The notes: generated from the sequence alone by a model not told the origin. A stretch of DNA of 64,000 bases from Curtobacterium flaccumfaciens (GCF_013359815.1 NZ_JABMCF010000040.1:558001-622000), one strand, 5' to 3'. Positions 37,027 to 46,345 are shown, counted from the stretch's first letter. Program-made: numbers and translations.

Positions 37027-38538
37027 TTACTGCACGTCCTCGTCGACCCAGTCGAAGGTCTTCGTGACGGCCTTCTTCCACAGGCGGAGCGTGCGCTCGC
37101 GCTCGGCGGCGTCGAGCTGGGGCTCCCAGCGCTTGTCCTCCTGCCAGTTGGCACGGAGCTCGTCGAGGTTGGCCCAGAAGCCGACCGCGAGACCGGCGGC
37201 GTAGGCCGCACCGAGCGCCGTCGTCTCCGCGACGACCGGACGGACGACCGGCACGTTGAGCATGTCGGCCTGGAACTGCATGAGCTCGCTGTTCGCGGTC
37301 ATGCCGCCGTCGACCTTGAGCTCGGTCAGGTCCACGCCGGAGTCGGCGTTGACCGCGTCGAGGACCTCGCGGGTCTGCAGCGCCGTCGCCTCGAGGGCAG
37401 CACGCGCGATGTGCCCCTTGTTGACGAAGCGGGTGAGGCCGACGATCGCACCGCGGGCGTCGGGACGCCAGTACGGCGCGAAGAGCCCGGAGAACGCCGG
37501 CACGAAGTACACGCCGCCGTTGTCCTCGACGGTCTTGGCCAGGGCCTCGACCTCCGGGGCGCTGCCGATCAGACCGAGGTTGTCGCGGAGCCACTGGATG
37601 AGCGAGCCCGTGACGGCGATCGAACCCTCGAGCGCGTAGTGCGTCTCCTGGTCGCCGAGCTTGTAGCCGACGGTGGTGAGCAGGCCGTTCTCGGAGCGGA
37701 CGATCTCGGTACCGGTGTTGAAGATCAGGAAGTTGCCGGTGCCGTAGGTGTTCTTCGACTCGCCCTGGTCGAACGCGGCCTGACCGAAGGTCGCGGCCTG
37801 CTGGTCGCCGAGGATGCCGGCGATCGGGACCTCGCGCAGCAGGCTCGAGGACTCGACGTGGCCGTAGACCTCCGAGGAGCTGACGATCTCGGGGAGCATC
37901 GACTTCGGGACACCGAAGTCGGCGAGGATGTCGTCGCGCCACTGCAGCGTCTCGAGGTCCATGAACAGCGTGCGGGACGCGTTCGTGACGTCGGTCTTGT
38001 GGACGCCGCCGTCGACGCCACCGGTCAGGTTCCAGAGGACCCAGGTGTCGGTGGTGCCGAAGAGCAGGTCGCCCGCCTCGGCCTTCTCACGAGCACCCTC
38101 GACGTTCTCGAGGATCCACATGATCTTGGTGCCGGCGAAGTAGGTCGCGAGCGGCAGGCCGACGATGGCCTTGTACTTGTCGGTGTCGCCGTCGGCGAGC
38201 TTGTCGACGAGCGCCTGCGTGCGGGTGTCCTGCCAGACGATCGCGTTGTAGATCGGCTTGCCGGTGGTCTTGTCCCAGACGACGGCCGTCTCGCGCTGGT
38301 TGGTGATGCCGACGGCTGCGACGTCGTGGCGCGTGATGTCGGCACGCGACAGTGCCTGACCGATCACCTCGCGGGTGTTGTCCCAGATCTCGGCGGGGTC
38401 GTGCTCGACCCACCCGGCGCGCGGGAAGATCTGCTCGTGTTCCTTCTGCCCGGTCGAGATGATCGAACCGGAGTGGTCGAACACGATTGCTCGGGTCGAG
38501 GTCGTGCCCTGGTCGATGGCGACGATGTAGTCGGCCAT
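37027..38538 (-). CDS. glpK: Glycerol kinase
   Basis: 503 residues, ATG 38538 behind AAGGAG. It makes glycerol 3-phosphate from glycerol and ATP. FGGY-family features: [19 protein letters not shown] at the start, [42 protein letters not shown] and the ATPase region [19 protein letters not shown]. Length equals that of typical bacterial GlpK. It follows glpF by 84 bp, with which it should be co-transcribed. Confidence 0.97.
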   Translation of the reverse strand: MADYIVAIDQGTTSTRAIVFDHSGSIISTGQKEHEQIFPRAGWVEHDPAEIWDNTREVIGQALSRADITRHDVAAVGITNQRETAVVWDKTTGKPIYNAIVWQDTRTQALVDKLADGDTDKYKAIVGLPLATYFAGTKIMWILENVEGAREKAEAGDLLFGTTDTWVLWNLTGGVDGGVHKTDVTNASRTLFMDLETLQWRDDILADFGVPKSMLPEIVSSSEVYGHVESSSLLREVPIAGILGDQQAATFGQAAFDQGESKNTYGTGNFLIFNTGTEIVRSENGLLTTVGYKLGDQETHYALEGSIAVTGSLIQWLRDNLGLIGSAPEVEALAKTVEDNGGVYFVPAFSGLFAPYWRPDARGAIVGLTRFVNKGHIARAALEATALQTREVLDAVNADSGVDLTELKVDGGMTANSELMQFQADMLNVPVVRPVVAETTALGAAYAAGLAVGFWANLDELRANWQEDKRWEPQLDAAERERTLRLWKKAVTKTFDWVDEDVQ

Positions 38539-38622
38539 TGGTGCTCCTTACGGGTGTGTTCGGTGCGGGTGCGTGTGCGGTCGTACGGAACGGCCGTCCA
38601 CGCCTTCGGGGTTGGGGGTGGG

Positions 38623-39348
38623 TCAGCTGACGATGGGCAGCAGGGCGACGGACAGGCCGGCGGCGAGGGCGCCACCGATCAGCGGTCCGACGACCGGCAC
38701 CCAGGCGTAGGCCCAGTCGCTCGAGCCCTTGCCCTTGATGGGCAGGATGGCGTGCGCGATGCGGGGGCCGAGGTCACGGGCAGGGTTGATGGCGTAGCCG
38801 GTGGGGCCACCGAGGCTGACACCGATCGCGATCACGAGGAAGGCGACGGGGATCGCGCCGAGCGATGCCGGCGTCTGACCGTTCGAGAACGCGATGACCA
38901 CGAAGACCAGCACGAAGGTGCCGATGATCTCCGTGACGAGATTCCAGCCGTACGAGCGGATCGCGGGGCCGGTCGAGAAGACGCCGAGCTTGGCGGCCGC
39001 GTCGGGCTCCTCGTCGAAGTGCTGCTTGTAGGCGAGCCAGACGATGACCGCACCGATGATCGCGCCGATCAGCTGCGCGAGCCAGTAGAGGAACATCTCG
39101 CCGACGGTGATCTTGCCGAGCAGGGCGAGCCCGAGGCTGACCGCGGGGTTGAGCTGACCGCCCGAGCTGTAGGAGACGGTGACACCGGCGAAGACCGCGA
39201 AGCCCCAGCCGATGGTGACCATCAGGAACCCGGCTCCGAAGCCCTTGGACTTCGCGAGCGAGACAGCGGCGACGACGCCGCCACCCAGGATGATGAGCAT
39301 CGCCGTACCGACGAGCTCGGACAGGAAATTGACGCCGATGCCGTCCAT
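38623..39348 (-). CDS. glpF: Glycerol uptake facilitator (aquaglyceroporin)
   Basis: 241 residues, ATG 39348 behind GGAGGTCACC. Six membrane segments and two half helices with the pore motifs GGQLNPAVSLGLAL and YAINPARDLGPRIA; the Asp and Arg after the second NPA fit a glycerol channel. It lets glycerol in for GlpK. First gene of glpF-glpK, divergent from dhaK across a 316-bp control region. Confidence 0.95.
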   Translation of the reverse strand: MDGIGVNFLSELVGTAMLIILGGGVVAAVSLAKSKGFGAGFLMVTIGWGFAVFAGVTVSYSSGGQLNPAVSLGLALLGKITVGEMFLYWLAQLIGAIIGAVIVWLAYKQHFDEEPDAAAKLGVFSTGPAIRSYGWNLVTEIIGTFVLVFVVIAFSNGQTPASLGAIPVAFLVIAIGVSLGGPTGYAINPARDLGPRIAHAILPIKGKGSSDWAYAWVPVVGPLIGGALAAGLSVALLPIVS

Positions 39349-39478
39349 CGGTGACCTCCAGTGCGTGAGGGTGGGGGTCCGGCCGTGCTGCGCCGCACTC
39401 CCCGTTGAGTGATTGAGGCCAACCATAGTGATGCGGTTCACGGCCCGGCGATGAATTCGTGAGCGAAGTGCGGCATCA

Positions 39479-39492
39479 TGCACGAACGTGCA
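39479..39492. promoter_or_regulatory. Operator palindrome 1 (glpF-dhaK control region)
   Basis: TGCACGAACGTGCA: perfect 6-bp arms around AA. An identical copy lies 65 bp away. The regulator is not in this window as far as I can tell. Confidence 0.65.
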
Positions 39493-39543
39493 GGACGAGT
39501 GTCCCCAGCACGATCCCGAGCCGGTGACGCGTCCTCGGCGCAC

Positions 39544-39557
39544 TGCACGAACGTGCA
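39544..39557. promoter_or_regulatory. Operator palindrome 2 (glpF-dhaK control region)
   Basis: Second identical TGCACGAACGTGCA, ending 32 bases upstream of the dhaK -10 box, just outside the expected -35 position. It could serve activation or repression. Confidence 0.65.
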
Positions 39558-39589
39558 TCGGGAGCGGACGGCTGCCCGTGCCGTCGATG

Positions 39590-39595
39590 TAGATT
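39590..39595 (+). promoter_or_regulatory. -10 box of dhaK
   Basis: TAGATT, 69 bases before the dhaK ATG. The remainder of the 316-bp gap 39349-39664 shows only the two palindromes and a possible minus-strand TATGGT box (39422-39427) for glpF. Confidence 0.45.
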
Positions 39596-39664
39596 GGGTC
39601 CACTCCGGTCGACGACGCGCGGTGTGACCGCCACGGTTCGACCCCGTACCCGTGGAGGCACCGC

Positions 39665-40666
39665 ATGAAGAAGCTCATCAACGACCCGCAGGCCGTGGTC
39701 GAGGAGACCGTCCGGGGCTTCGCCCGGGCACACGCCGGACACGTCGTCCTGGTCGAGGACCCGATCCACCTGCACCGCGCTGACGCACCCGTCGCCGGCA
39801 AGGTCGGGATCGTCAGCGGCGGTGGCAGCGGGCACGAACCGCTGCACGCCGGCTTCGTCGGGTACGGCATGCTCGATGCCGCGGTGCCCGGCCCGGTGTT
39901 CACGAGCCCGACGCCCGACCCGATCGTCGCCGCGACGAAGGCCGTCGACGGCGGTGCGGGCGTGCTGCACATCGTGAAGAACTACACCGGCGACGTGCTC
40001 AACTTCGAGACGGCGGCAGAGCTCGCGGCGATGGACGACGTTCGCGTCGAGTCGGTCGTGGTGGACGACGACGTCGCGGTGCAGGACTCCCTGTTCACCG
40101 CCGGCCGGCGCGGTGTCGCCGGGACCGTCGTGGTGGAGAAGTGCGCCGGCGCCGCCGCCGAGCGCGGGGACGACCTGGACGCGGTCGCAGCCGTGGCCCG
40201 GCACGTCAACGACGTCACGCGGTCGATGGGGCTCGCGCTGGCGTCGGGCACCGTCCCGCACGCGGGGGAGCCGTCGTTCGTGCTGGCCGACGACGAGGTC
40301 GAGCTCGGCATCGGCATCCACGGCGAGCCGGGCCGCGAGCGGATCGCGATGGCACCGGCGGACGAGCTGGTCGACCGCGTGCTCGAACCGATCCTGACCG
40401 ACCTCGACGCCCCGGCCGGGTCGTCGCTGCTGCTCCTGGTGAACGGGATGGGCGGCACCCCGCTGTCCGAGCTCTACATCGCCTACCGACGCGCCGCCGA
40501 GGTCCTCTCGGACCGCGGCCACCAGGTCACGCGTAGTTTGGTGGGCGACTACGTCACGTCCCTCGAGATGCAGGGGTTCTCGCTCACCGTCACGGTGCTC
40601 GACGACGAACTCACGGCCCTCTGGGACGCCCCGGTGGAGACCCCGGCCCTGCGCTGGGGACGCTGA
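39665..40666 (+). CDS. dhaK: Dihydroxyacetone kinase subunit DhaK
   Basis: 333 residues, ATG 39665. DhaK binds dihydroxyacetone covalently on a His and works with DhaL and DhaM. Visible: KVGIVSGGGSGHEPLHAGFVG, the GVLHIVKNYTGDVLNF loop, and the substrate His 219 in LGIGIHGEPGRER. Length and motifs fit the PTS-dependent enzyme. First gene of dhaKLM. Confidence 0.96.
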   Translation: MKKLINDPQAVVEETVRGFARAHAGHVVLVEDPIHLHRADAPVAGKVGIVSGGGSGHEPLHAGFVGYGMLDAAVPGPVFTSPTPDPIVAATKAVDGGAGVLHIVKNYTGDVLNFETAAELAAMDDVRVESVVVDDDVAVQDSLFTAGRRGVAGTVVVEKCAGAAAERGDDLDAVAAVARHVNDVTRSMGLALASGTVPHAGEPSFVLADDEVELGIGIHGEPGRERIAMAPADELVDRVLEPILTDLDAPAGSSLLLLVNGMGGTPLSELYIAYRRAAEVLSDRGHQVTRSLVGDYVTSLEMQGFSLTVTVLDDELTALWDAPVETPALRWGR

Positions 40667-40784
40667 CCGACCACGACTGCGAGAGCGACTGCGACCGCGA
40701 TCGCGACCGCGACCGACCACGGCCGCTCGACCACCGGACCACGACACCGGGCCCCACCGGGCTCGACACACGAAGGGAACCGCA
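40667..40784. other. Low-complexity spacer between dhaK and dhaL
   Basis: 118 bases with a run of GCGACC and GACCGC-like hexamers (about 40677-40720) and short inverted GGGCCC pieces. No gene is seen. It could fold and adjust expression of dhaL. Confidence 0.4.
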
Positions 40785-41411
40785 TTGGCGCTCGACACCG
40801 CATGGGCCATCGACTGGGTCCGTCGCACCGCCGCGACGATCGACGAACACCGCGCCGAGCTCGTCACGCTCGACCGTGAGATCGGGGACGGCGACCACGG
40901 CGAGAACCTCGACCGCGGGTTCCGGGCCGTGCTCGAGGCCGTCGACTCCGGGTCCTTCGACACCCCGGGTGCCGTGCTCAAGACCGTCGCGACGAAGCTC
41001 ATCTCGACCGTGGGCGGGGCGGCCGGCCCGCTCTTCGGCACCGCCTACCTGAAGGCGGCGCAGGCTGCCGGTGACGTGGCCGAACTCGACGCGGACACCC
41101 TCGTCGCCGTCCTCACCGCCGCCCGCGACGGGGTCGTGTCCCGCGGCAAGGCCGCGGTCGGCGACAAGACGATGGTCGACGCGTGGAGCCCCGCGGTCGA
41201 CGCCGCAGCAGCGGCCGCCAGTGCCGGCGACGACCCGAAGGCCGTGCTCACCGCAGCAGCCGACGCCGCCGCGCAGGGTGCGGCGGACACCGAGCCGCTC
41301 GTGGCCCACAAGGGCCGCGCGAGCTACCTCGGCGACCGCGCGATCGGGTACCGCGACCCCGGTGCGCAGTCGACCGCGTACATCCTGCGCGCAGCGGTGG
41401 ACGCAGCGTGA
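40785..41411 (+). CDS. dhaL: Dihydroxyacetone kinase subunit DhaL
   Basis: 208 residues, TTG 40785 with GAAGGGAACC upstream. DhaL holds ADP-Mg and moves phosphate from DhaM to dihydroxyacetone. The Mg-binding acidic motif REIGDGDHGENLDRG lies near 30-44; TVGGAAGPLFGTAYL and VGDKTMVDAWSPA follow. Length is normal. It overlaps dhaM by 4 bases (GTGA). Confidence 0.95.
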   Translation: MALDTAWAIDWVRRTAATIDEHRAELVTLDREIGDGDHGENLDRGFRAVLEAVDSGSFDTPGAVLKTVATKLISTVGGAAGPLFGTAYLKAAQAAGDVAELDADTLVAVLTAARDGVVSRGKAAVGDKTMVDAWSPAVDAAAAAASAGDDPKAVLTAAADAAAQGAADTEPLVAHKGRASYLGDRAIGYRDPGAQSTAYILRAAVDAA

Positions 41412-42142
41412 CCGTCGGCATCCTGGTCGTCTCGCACAGCGCGGCGATCGCGACGGGCACCGTCGAGCTGGCACGGCAGATGGCCGCGGACGTGCCGCTC
41501 ATCGCCGCGGGCGGCACGGACGACGGTGGCATCGGCACCTCGTTCGAGGCGATCACCGCCGGCATCGAGGAACTCGCCCAGGCGGACGCCGTCGTGGTGC
41601 TGTGCGACCTCGGCTCCGCCTACCTGACGACCGACACCGCGCTCGACTTCCTGGACGACGACGTCCGTGCCCGCGTCCACGTGTCGCAGGCCCCGTTGGT
41701 CGAGGGAGCGGTGGCCGCTGCGGTCGCCGCCCAGACGGGCGGTGACGCCGATGCGGTCCTGGCCGCTGCGGCGTCGGCCGCGGGTTCCCAGGCGGACGCG
41801 AGCAGCGCCTCCCGTCCGTCCGGTGACCAGCCTGGAGGCACGGGGCCGGCCGACGGGGCTGCCCCCGTCGACGACGCGGCCGGCTCCGACCGCGTCAGCG
41901 CGTCGGTCGAGCTGGTGAACGAGACCGGGCTGCACGCCCGGCCCGCCGCGGAGTTCGTGAAGACGGCGGCGAAGTACGACGCGAGCGTGCACGTCAACGG
42001 CGTGGACGCGAAGAGCCTGCTGGCGATCATGGCCCTGGCGCTGCCGAAGGGTGCGACGGTGTCGATCGACGCGACCGGGCAGGATGCCCGGGCCGCGGTC
42101 GACGCCCTGGTGGAACTGGTCCGGTCCGGCTTCGGCGAGTGA
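41408..42142 (+). CDS. dhaM: PTS-dependent dihydroxyacetone phosphotransferase DhaM (EIIA-HPr)
   Basis: 244 residues, GTG 41408. An N-terminal mannose-type EIIA domain (VGILVVSHSAAIA, His 10) is joined by an Ala/Ser/Pro-rich linker (about 125-160) to an HPr domain with active His 176 in NETGLHARPAAEF and the regulatory Ser region DAKSLLAIMALALPKG. E. coli DhaM has a third, EI-like part that is missing here, so a PtsI encoded elsewhere must charge it. It drives DhaL and completes dhaKLM. Confidence 0.95.
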   Translation: MTVGILVVSHSAAIATGTVELARQMAADVPLIAAGGTDDGGIGTSFEAITAGIEELAQADAVVVLCDLGSAYLTTDTALDFLDDDVRARVHVSQAPLVEGAVAAAVAAQTGGDADAVLAAAASAAGSQADASSASRPSGDQPGGTGPADGAAPVDDAAGSDRVSASVELVNETGLHARPAAEFVKTAAKYDASVHVNGVDAKSLLAIMALALPKGATVSIDATGQDARAAVDALVELVRSGFGE

Positions 42143-42165
42143 CACCGTCGCCGGGCGAGTGACAG

Positions 42166-42191
42166 CGCCGCCGGGGGAGACCCCGGCGGCG
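42166..42191 (+). terminator. Terminator after dhaM
   Basis: CGCCGCCGGGG-GAGA-CCCCGGCGGCG, 11-bp perfect stem, 23 bases past the stop; also downstream of the convergent tetR. Confidence 0.8.
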
Positions 42192-42213
42192 GTGGCCACC
42201 CGGGTCACCCGGG

Positions 42214-42792
42214 TCACCCGATCGAGATCGTCCCCGCCAGGTCGAGGTCCGAGGGGCCGCCGGTGACCCCGGCGTCCGCGAGCAGGGTGGCACCGAACAC
42301 GGCGCTCCAGAACGTGCGGGCGTCACGGGCGACGCCGCTCGGGCTCGTCCAGCCCTGGTCGGCGAGGACGCGCTCCAGGTAGCGCTCGGACTGTCGGAAC
42401 AGCACGGCGAGCAGCAGCCGCACGCGCTCACGCTGCGCTCGGTCGTCCCCGGCTGCCCCGAGCGCGCGGACCACGAGCGGGGTCGACGGCATCGCGAGGG
42501 CGGTGCGCGCGAGGACCTGCCGGAGCGCCTCCGCCGAGCGGGCACGACGGCCGGCCGCCTGCAGTCGCGTGGTGTCGCGGAGGAACAGCGCGAACGCGGC
42601 GTCGAGCACCAGGCGGTCCTTCGAGCCGTAGTGGTGCGTGATCTGGTTCGGGTAGACACCCGCGGCCCGGGCGACCTCGCTGACGGTGACGCTCCGAGCG
42701 CCTGCGCTGAGCAGTCCGGCGGTCGCGGCGAGGATCCTCGCCCGTGTCGCCGCGCCGCGAGCCGTGCCGGAGCCGTCCACCGTGGTTGCCAT
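42214..42792 (-). CDS. TetR-family repressor
   Basis: 192 residues, ATG 42792. The helix-turn-helix lies near 25-65 (SVTVSEVARAAGVYPNQITHHYGSKDRLVLDAAF). The rest is a helical ligand domain with no family-specific motif. The TetR_C pattern fits fatty-acid or drug sensors. It is divergent from a ketosynthase gene across two 15-bp palindromes, so it probably represses both (inference). Confidence 0.88.
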   Translation of the reverse strand: MATTVDGSGTARGAATRARILAATAGLLSAGARSVTVSEVARAAGVYPNQITHHYGSKDRLVLDAAFALFLRDTTRLQAAGRRARSAEALRQVLARTALAMPSTPLVVRALGAAGDDRAQRERVRLLLAVLFRQSERYLERVLADQGWTSPSGVARDARTFWSAVFGATLLADAGVTGGPSDLDLAGTISIG

Positions 42793-42799
42793 GTCGGAA

Positions 42800-42835
42800 T
42801 TGTACGTGGTACAACTCAACTTGTTCAACGTACAA
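42800..42835. promoter_or_regulatory. Twin TetR operators between tetR and the ketosynthase gene
   Basis: TTGTACGTGGTACAA (42800-42814, perfect arms TTGTAC/GTACAA) and the related TTGTTCAACGTACAA (42821-42835) have centres 21 bp apart, two turns on one helix face. They lie next to both starts, so one repressor pair would shut both genes. Confidence 0.75.
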
Positions 42836-42846
42836 GAGGAGTTCCC

Positions 42847-44067
42847 GTGGACATCGTCATCACCGGCTTCGGCGCGGTCTCACCCTTCGGCCACGGCGTC
42901 GCGCCGCTCTGGGACGCCCTGGTGGCCGGTCGCTCCGGCGTCCGCGCCCTGCACCGCGACGGAGCGCTCTGGGAACAGGTGCCGATCCGGGTCGGGGCCG
43001 ATGCCGCACTCGACGCCGAGGAGGCGCTCGGGCGGGTCCGCGCCAATCGCCTGGATCGCAGTCAGCAGCTGGCGCTCGTCGCCGCGGACGAGGCCTGGGC
43101 CGACGCCGGTGCCCCCGCGGTGGAGGGCGACCGCCTCGCCGTGGTGATCGGCACCGGGATCGGGGGAGTGGAGACGCTCCTCGACGCCCACGACGTGCTC
43201 GGTGCGTCCGGTGCCCGGCGGGTCTCACCGCGCACGGTGCCGATGCTCATGGCGAACGGTGCCGCCGCGCAGATCAGCATCGCGTACGGGGCGCGGGGCG
43301 GCGCCTACACGACGGTGTCGGCATGTGCTTCCGGCGCGGAGGCCATCGCCGCCGCCGCGCGACTCATCGCCACCGGTGAGGCCGACGTCGTCATCACCGG
43401 CGGGACCGAGGCCGCCGTCACCCCGGTGACGATGGCGTCGTTCGCCCAGTCGCAGGCCCTCGCGAAGCCCGACGGCGACGACCCCACGACCCTGTCACGA
43501 CCGTTCGACGCCGACCGCCGCGGCTTCGTCCTCGGCGAGGGCGCCGGCATCGTCGTGCTCGAACGTGCCAACCACGCCGCCGCCCGGGGTCAGCGGTCGC
43601 ACGGCACGCTCGCCGGGTGGGGGATCACCTCGGACGCGCACCACATCACCGCACCGCTGGCGGACGGCAGCGAGCAGGAGCGGGCCATGCGCGCCGCGAT
43701 CCGGATGGCGGGACTCACCGGCGGCGACGTCGACCACGTGAACGCGCACGCCACCGGCACCCCCGTCGGCGACGTCGGCGAGGCGGCCGCCATCAGCCGT
43801 GCGGTGGGGACCGGAGCGCTGATCACCGCGCCGAAGAGCGCGATCGGGCACATGTTCGGCGCTGCCGGCGCGGTCGAGGCGATCCTGACCCTGCGGGCGC
43901 TCGAGACCGGGACCGTGCCGCCGACCCTGAACCTCGACCGGCTCGACCCCGCGGTGGACCTCGACGTCGTCTCCGGTACCGCCCGGACCGCGCCGCTCCG
44001 TGCGGCGTTGAACAACTCGTTCGGGTTCGGCGGTCAGAACGCGTCGCTGGTGTTCACCGCGGCGTGA
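42847..44067 (+). CDS. 3-oxoacyl-ACP synthase II (FabF-like)
   Basis: 406 residues, GTG 42847 behind AAGAGGAG. The C-H-H triad is complete: Cys 160 in TTVSACASGAEA, His 301 in VNAHATGTPVGD, and Lys 330/His 335 in PKSAIGHMFGAAG. Catalyses chain elongation in fatty-acid synthesis. Its own TetR operator, and absence of fabD, fabH and acpP next to it, suggest a second, regulated ketosynthase rather than the housekeeping one. Confidence 0.9.
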   Translation: MDIVITGFGAVSPFGHGVAPLWDALVAGRSGVRALHRDGALWEQVPIRVGADAALDAEEALGRVRANRLDRSQQLALVAADEAWADAGAPAVEGDRLAVVIGTGIGGVETLLDAHDVLGASGARRVSPRTVPMLMANGAAAQISIAYGARGGAYTTVSACASGAEAIAAAARLIATGEADVVITGGTEAAVTPVTMASFAQSQALAKPDGDDPTTLSRPFDADRRGFVLGEGAGIVVLERANHAAARGQRSHGTLAGWGITSDAHHITAPLADGSEQERAMRAAIRMAGLTGGDVDHVNAHATGTPVGDVGEAAAISRAVGTGALITAPKSAIGHMFGAAGAVEAILTLRALETGTVPPTLNLDRLDPAVDLDVVSGTARTAPLRAALNNSFGFGGQNASLVFTAA

Positions 44068-44899
44068 GCTCCTGCAGGCCGGTGACCCGAAGCAGGTCGA
44101 GCTTCGCGGCGTCCTCGGAGCCCGGGACGACCGTGTAGACGACGATCCGCAGGTCACCGCCGGGGACGCTCAGCACGTCGCAGTCGATCTCCACCGGCCC
44201 GACCGGCGTGTGCACGACCTTGCGGCTCGCACGGTGCTCGGCGATCCGGCCGGTCTCCCACCGGCGGGCGAACTCGGGGGACTCCCGCAGCAGCCGTTCG
44301 ACCAGGTCCGCCAGGTCGCGATCCGCCGGGTAGCGGCCGAACGCCTGCCGCAGGTCAGCGGCGAGGTCGCTCGAGAACTCCTCCTGGTGCTCGTCGTCCC
44401 AGTCCACCCCGTCGCGCTCCTGCATGAAGTGCCGCCACACCAGGTTGCGCTCGAGCCCGACGTACCGCGAGGGGTCGCCGTTCACCGCGGCCCACAGCTC
44501 GTTCCAGAGCACGATGTCGTGGGTCGCCGTGAACACCGCGAGCGGGACGTCGCCGAGCCGGTCGACCAGCCGTTGCACGCCGGGCGTGATGTGCCGCGGC
44601 ACGACCTGACGCGACGGCGGGGCGACGCCGGCCACCCGGCACAGGTGGTCCCGCTCCTCGGACGACAGCCGGAGCGCCGTCGCGAGGGCACCGAGCAGCT
44701 GCGGCGACGGGTTCGTCGCCCGGCCCTGCTCGAGGCGGACGACGTAGTCGACGCTGACGCCCGCCAGCGCGGCGAGCTCCTCGCGACGGAGACCCGGGGT
44801 CCGTCTGCCGGGGCCGGCCGGCAGGCCGACCGCCTCGGGACGCACCCGGTCGCGCCAGGAACGCAACACGTTCGCGAACTCGCTCATGTCCACCATCAT
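44054..44899 (-). CDS. XRE/MmyB-type transcriptional regulator
   Basis: 281 residues; ATG 44899 is chosen for GGAGG 9 bases upstream, ATG 44887 is also possible. The N-terminal helix-turn-helix (TPGLRREELAALAGVSVDYVVRLEQGR, written here across 33-60) is followed by the MmyB-type ligand domain (PLAVFTATHDIVLWN, RNLVWRHFM). MmyB-like regulators may bind fatty acids. It is divergent from an SDR gene, its likely target. It overlaps the ketosynthase 3' end by 14 bp (convergent). Confidence 0.9.
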   Translation of the reverse strand: MMVDMSEFANVLRSWRDRVRPEAVGLPAGPGRRTPGLRREELAALAGVSVDYVVRLEQGRATNPSPQLLGALATALRLSSEERDHLCRVAGVAPPSRQVVPRHITPGVQRLVDRLGDVPLAVFTATHDIVLWNELWAAVNGDPSRYVGLERNLVWRHFMQERDGVDWDDEHQEEFSSDLAADLRQAFGRYPADRDLADLVERLLRESPEFARRWETGRIAEHRASRKVVHTPVGPVEIDCDVLSVPGGDLRIVVYTVVPGSEDAAKLDLLRVTGLQELTPR

Positions 44900-44989
44900 C
44901 GCCCCGCGCCTCCAGTCCGTCCTGGTACTGCCGGTCCCACCGTCGCACCGTGCCTGGGGGAGCCGGGCCGGCGGGGGCAGGCTGGGCGC

Positions 44990-45670
44990 ATGACAACGAC
45001 ACTCATCACCGGGGCCAACCGCAGCCTCGGACTCGAGACCGCACGCCGACTGCTCGAAGCCGGCCACACCGTGTACGCCGGCATGCGCGACCCGGCGAGC
45101 GGCGACGACGCCCGCGCACTCGGCGCCCACGTCGTGCAGCTGGACGTCACCGACCAGGCCAGCATCGACGCGGCGATCGCGACGATCCCCGAACTCGACG
45201 TCCTGGTGAACAACGCCGGGATCCTCGGCAGCTCGTTCGGGGTCGACGACCTCGACGCGAGCGCGATGGCGACCGTGCTCGACACCAACGTCACCGGCAT
45301 CGTCCGGGTGACCCAGGCCGCGCTGCCCCTGCTGCGACGTTCGGCGGCACCCGTCATCGTGAACGTCTCGTCGGGGGTGGGGTTCCCGCGCTGGCTGACG
45401 ACACCGGGACACGACGAGTACGGGGTGCCGGCGGTGCCGTACGCGGCGTCGAAGGCGGCCGTGATCGCGTTGACCGTGCAGTACGCGAAGAACCTGCGCG
45501 GGTTCCGGGTGAACGCGAGCGACCCGGGCTACACCGCGACGGAGTTCAACGGGTTCGGCGGACACCAGACGATCACCGAGGGCACCGACGCCACGGTCAT
45601 GCTCGCGACGATCGGCACCGACGGGCCGACGGGGGAGTTCCACAACCGCGAGGGCCGCATCGAGTACTGA
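44990..45670 (+). CDS. SDR-family oxidoreductase
   Basis: 226 residues, ATG 44990; CAGGCT lies 6 bases upstream. A classical SDR: cofactor motif LITGANRSLGLETA, LVNNAGILG, IVNVSSGVG and catalytic YAASKAAV with spacing YxxxK. The substrate is unknown. It is divergent from the MmyB-type regulator 90 bp away, a pair type widespread in Actinobacteria in which the regulator controls the reductase. Confidence 0.9.
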   Translation: MTTTLITGANRSLGLETARRLLEAGHTVYAGMRDPASGDDARALGAHVVQLDVTDQASIDAAIATIPELDVLVNNAGILGSSFGVDDLDASAMATVLDTNVTGIVRVTQAALPLLRRSAAPVIVNVSSGVGFPRWLTTPGHDEYGVPAVPYAASKAAVIALTVQYAKNLRGFRVNASDPGYTATEFNGFGGHQTITEGTDATVMLATIGTDGPTGEFHNREGRIEY

Positions 45671-45700
45671 GGGCAGCGCTGCGCGTGCACCCGCGCCCCG

Positions 45701-46141
45701 TCAGTCGTGCACGTCGGCGCCGAACCCCGGCCCGGGACGCATCATCCAGCCGTCCGGATCGGGCAGCGGGCGGAACCCGAACCGCTCGTACAGCCCGTGG
45801 GCATCCGCGGTGAACAGGGCAAAGCGCTTCAGGCCGAGCGGCTCGACCGCCTCGGTCACGCCGCGCACGAGTGCGACCCCGACGCCGCGGCCCCGGGCGT
45901 CGGGGTCCACGAACACGTCGGCGAGCCACCCGAACGTCACGCCGTCGGTGATCACGCGCGCGTAGCCGAGCTGCTCGCCGGTCGTCGCGTCGTACACGCC
46001 GAAGTTCCGGGAGCCGGCGATGATCGCCTCCTGCGTCGCCCGGTCACGGCCGCGGGCCCAGTACGACTCCTCGCTCAGCCAGCGGTGCACGCGGTCGACG
46101 TCGAGGTCTTCGGGGTCGGCGGAGAAGCGCAGATCGGTCAC
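45701..46141 (-). CDS. GNAT-family N-acetyltransferase
   Basis: 146 residues from GTG 46141, without a visible ribosome site. GNAT fold with the acetyl-CoA loop VFVDPDARGRGVGVALV (about 80-96) and a C-terminal FTADAHGLYERFGFRPL. The family acetylates amines; the acceptor is unknown. It is convergent with the SDR gene; 204 bp with half a type A repeat (near 46221-46240) separate it from the next gene. Confidence 0.88.
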   Translation of the reverse strand: MTDLRFSADPEDLDVDRVHRWLSEESYWARGRDRATQEAIIAGSRNFGVYDATTGEQLGYARVITDGVTFGWLADVFVDPDARGRGVGVALVRGVTEAVEPLGLKRFALFTADAHGLYERFGFRPLPDPDGWMMRPGPGFGADVHD

Positions 46142-46345
46142 GTGACGAGTCAACCGGTGGACGCGCCTGGGGCGCAACGGCCGATCGGGGTGCGGTGGAC
46201 CGCTCGCGTGGTCGGGTGGTCGGGTGTGGCCGTCGGCCTGGAGGCCCGTGGGGACCCCGGCGCGCGGGTCGCGTCGGGCGGTCGGTCGCGCTGGCCCGGG
46301 TCGGGCGTCAGTCGTGCTTCGTCCAGCGTCTGTCAGGATGGCCGC

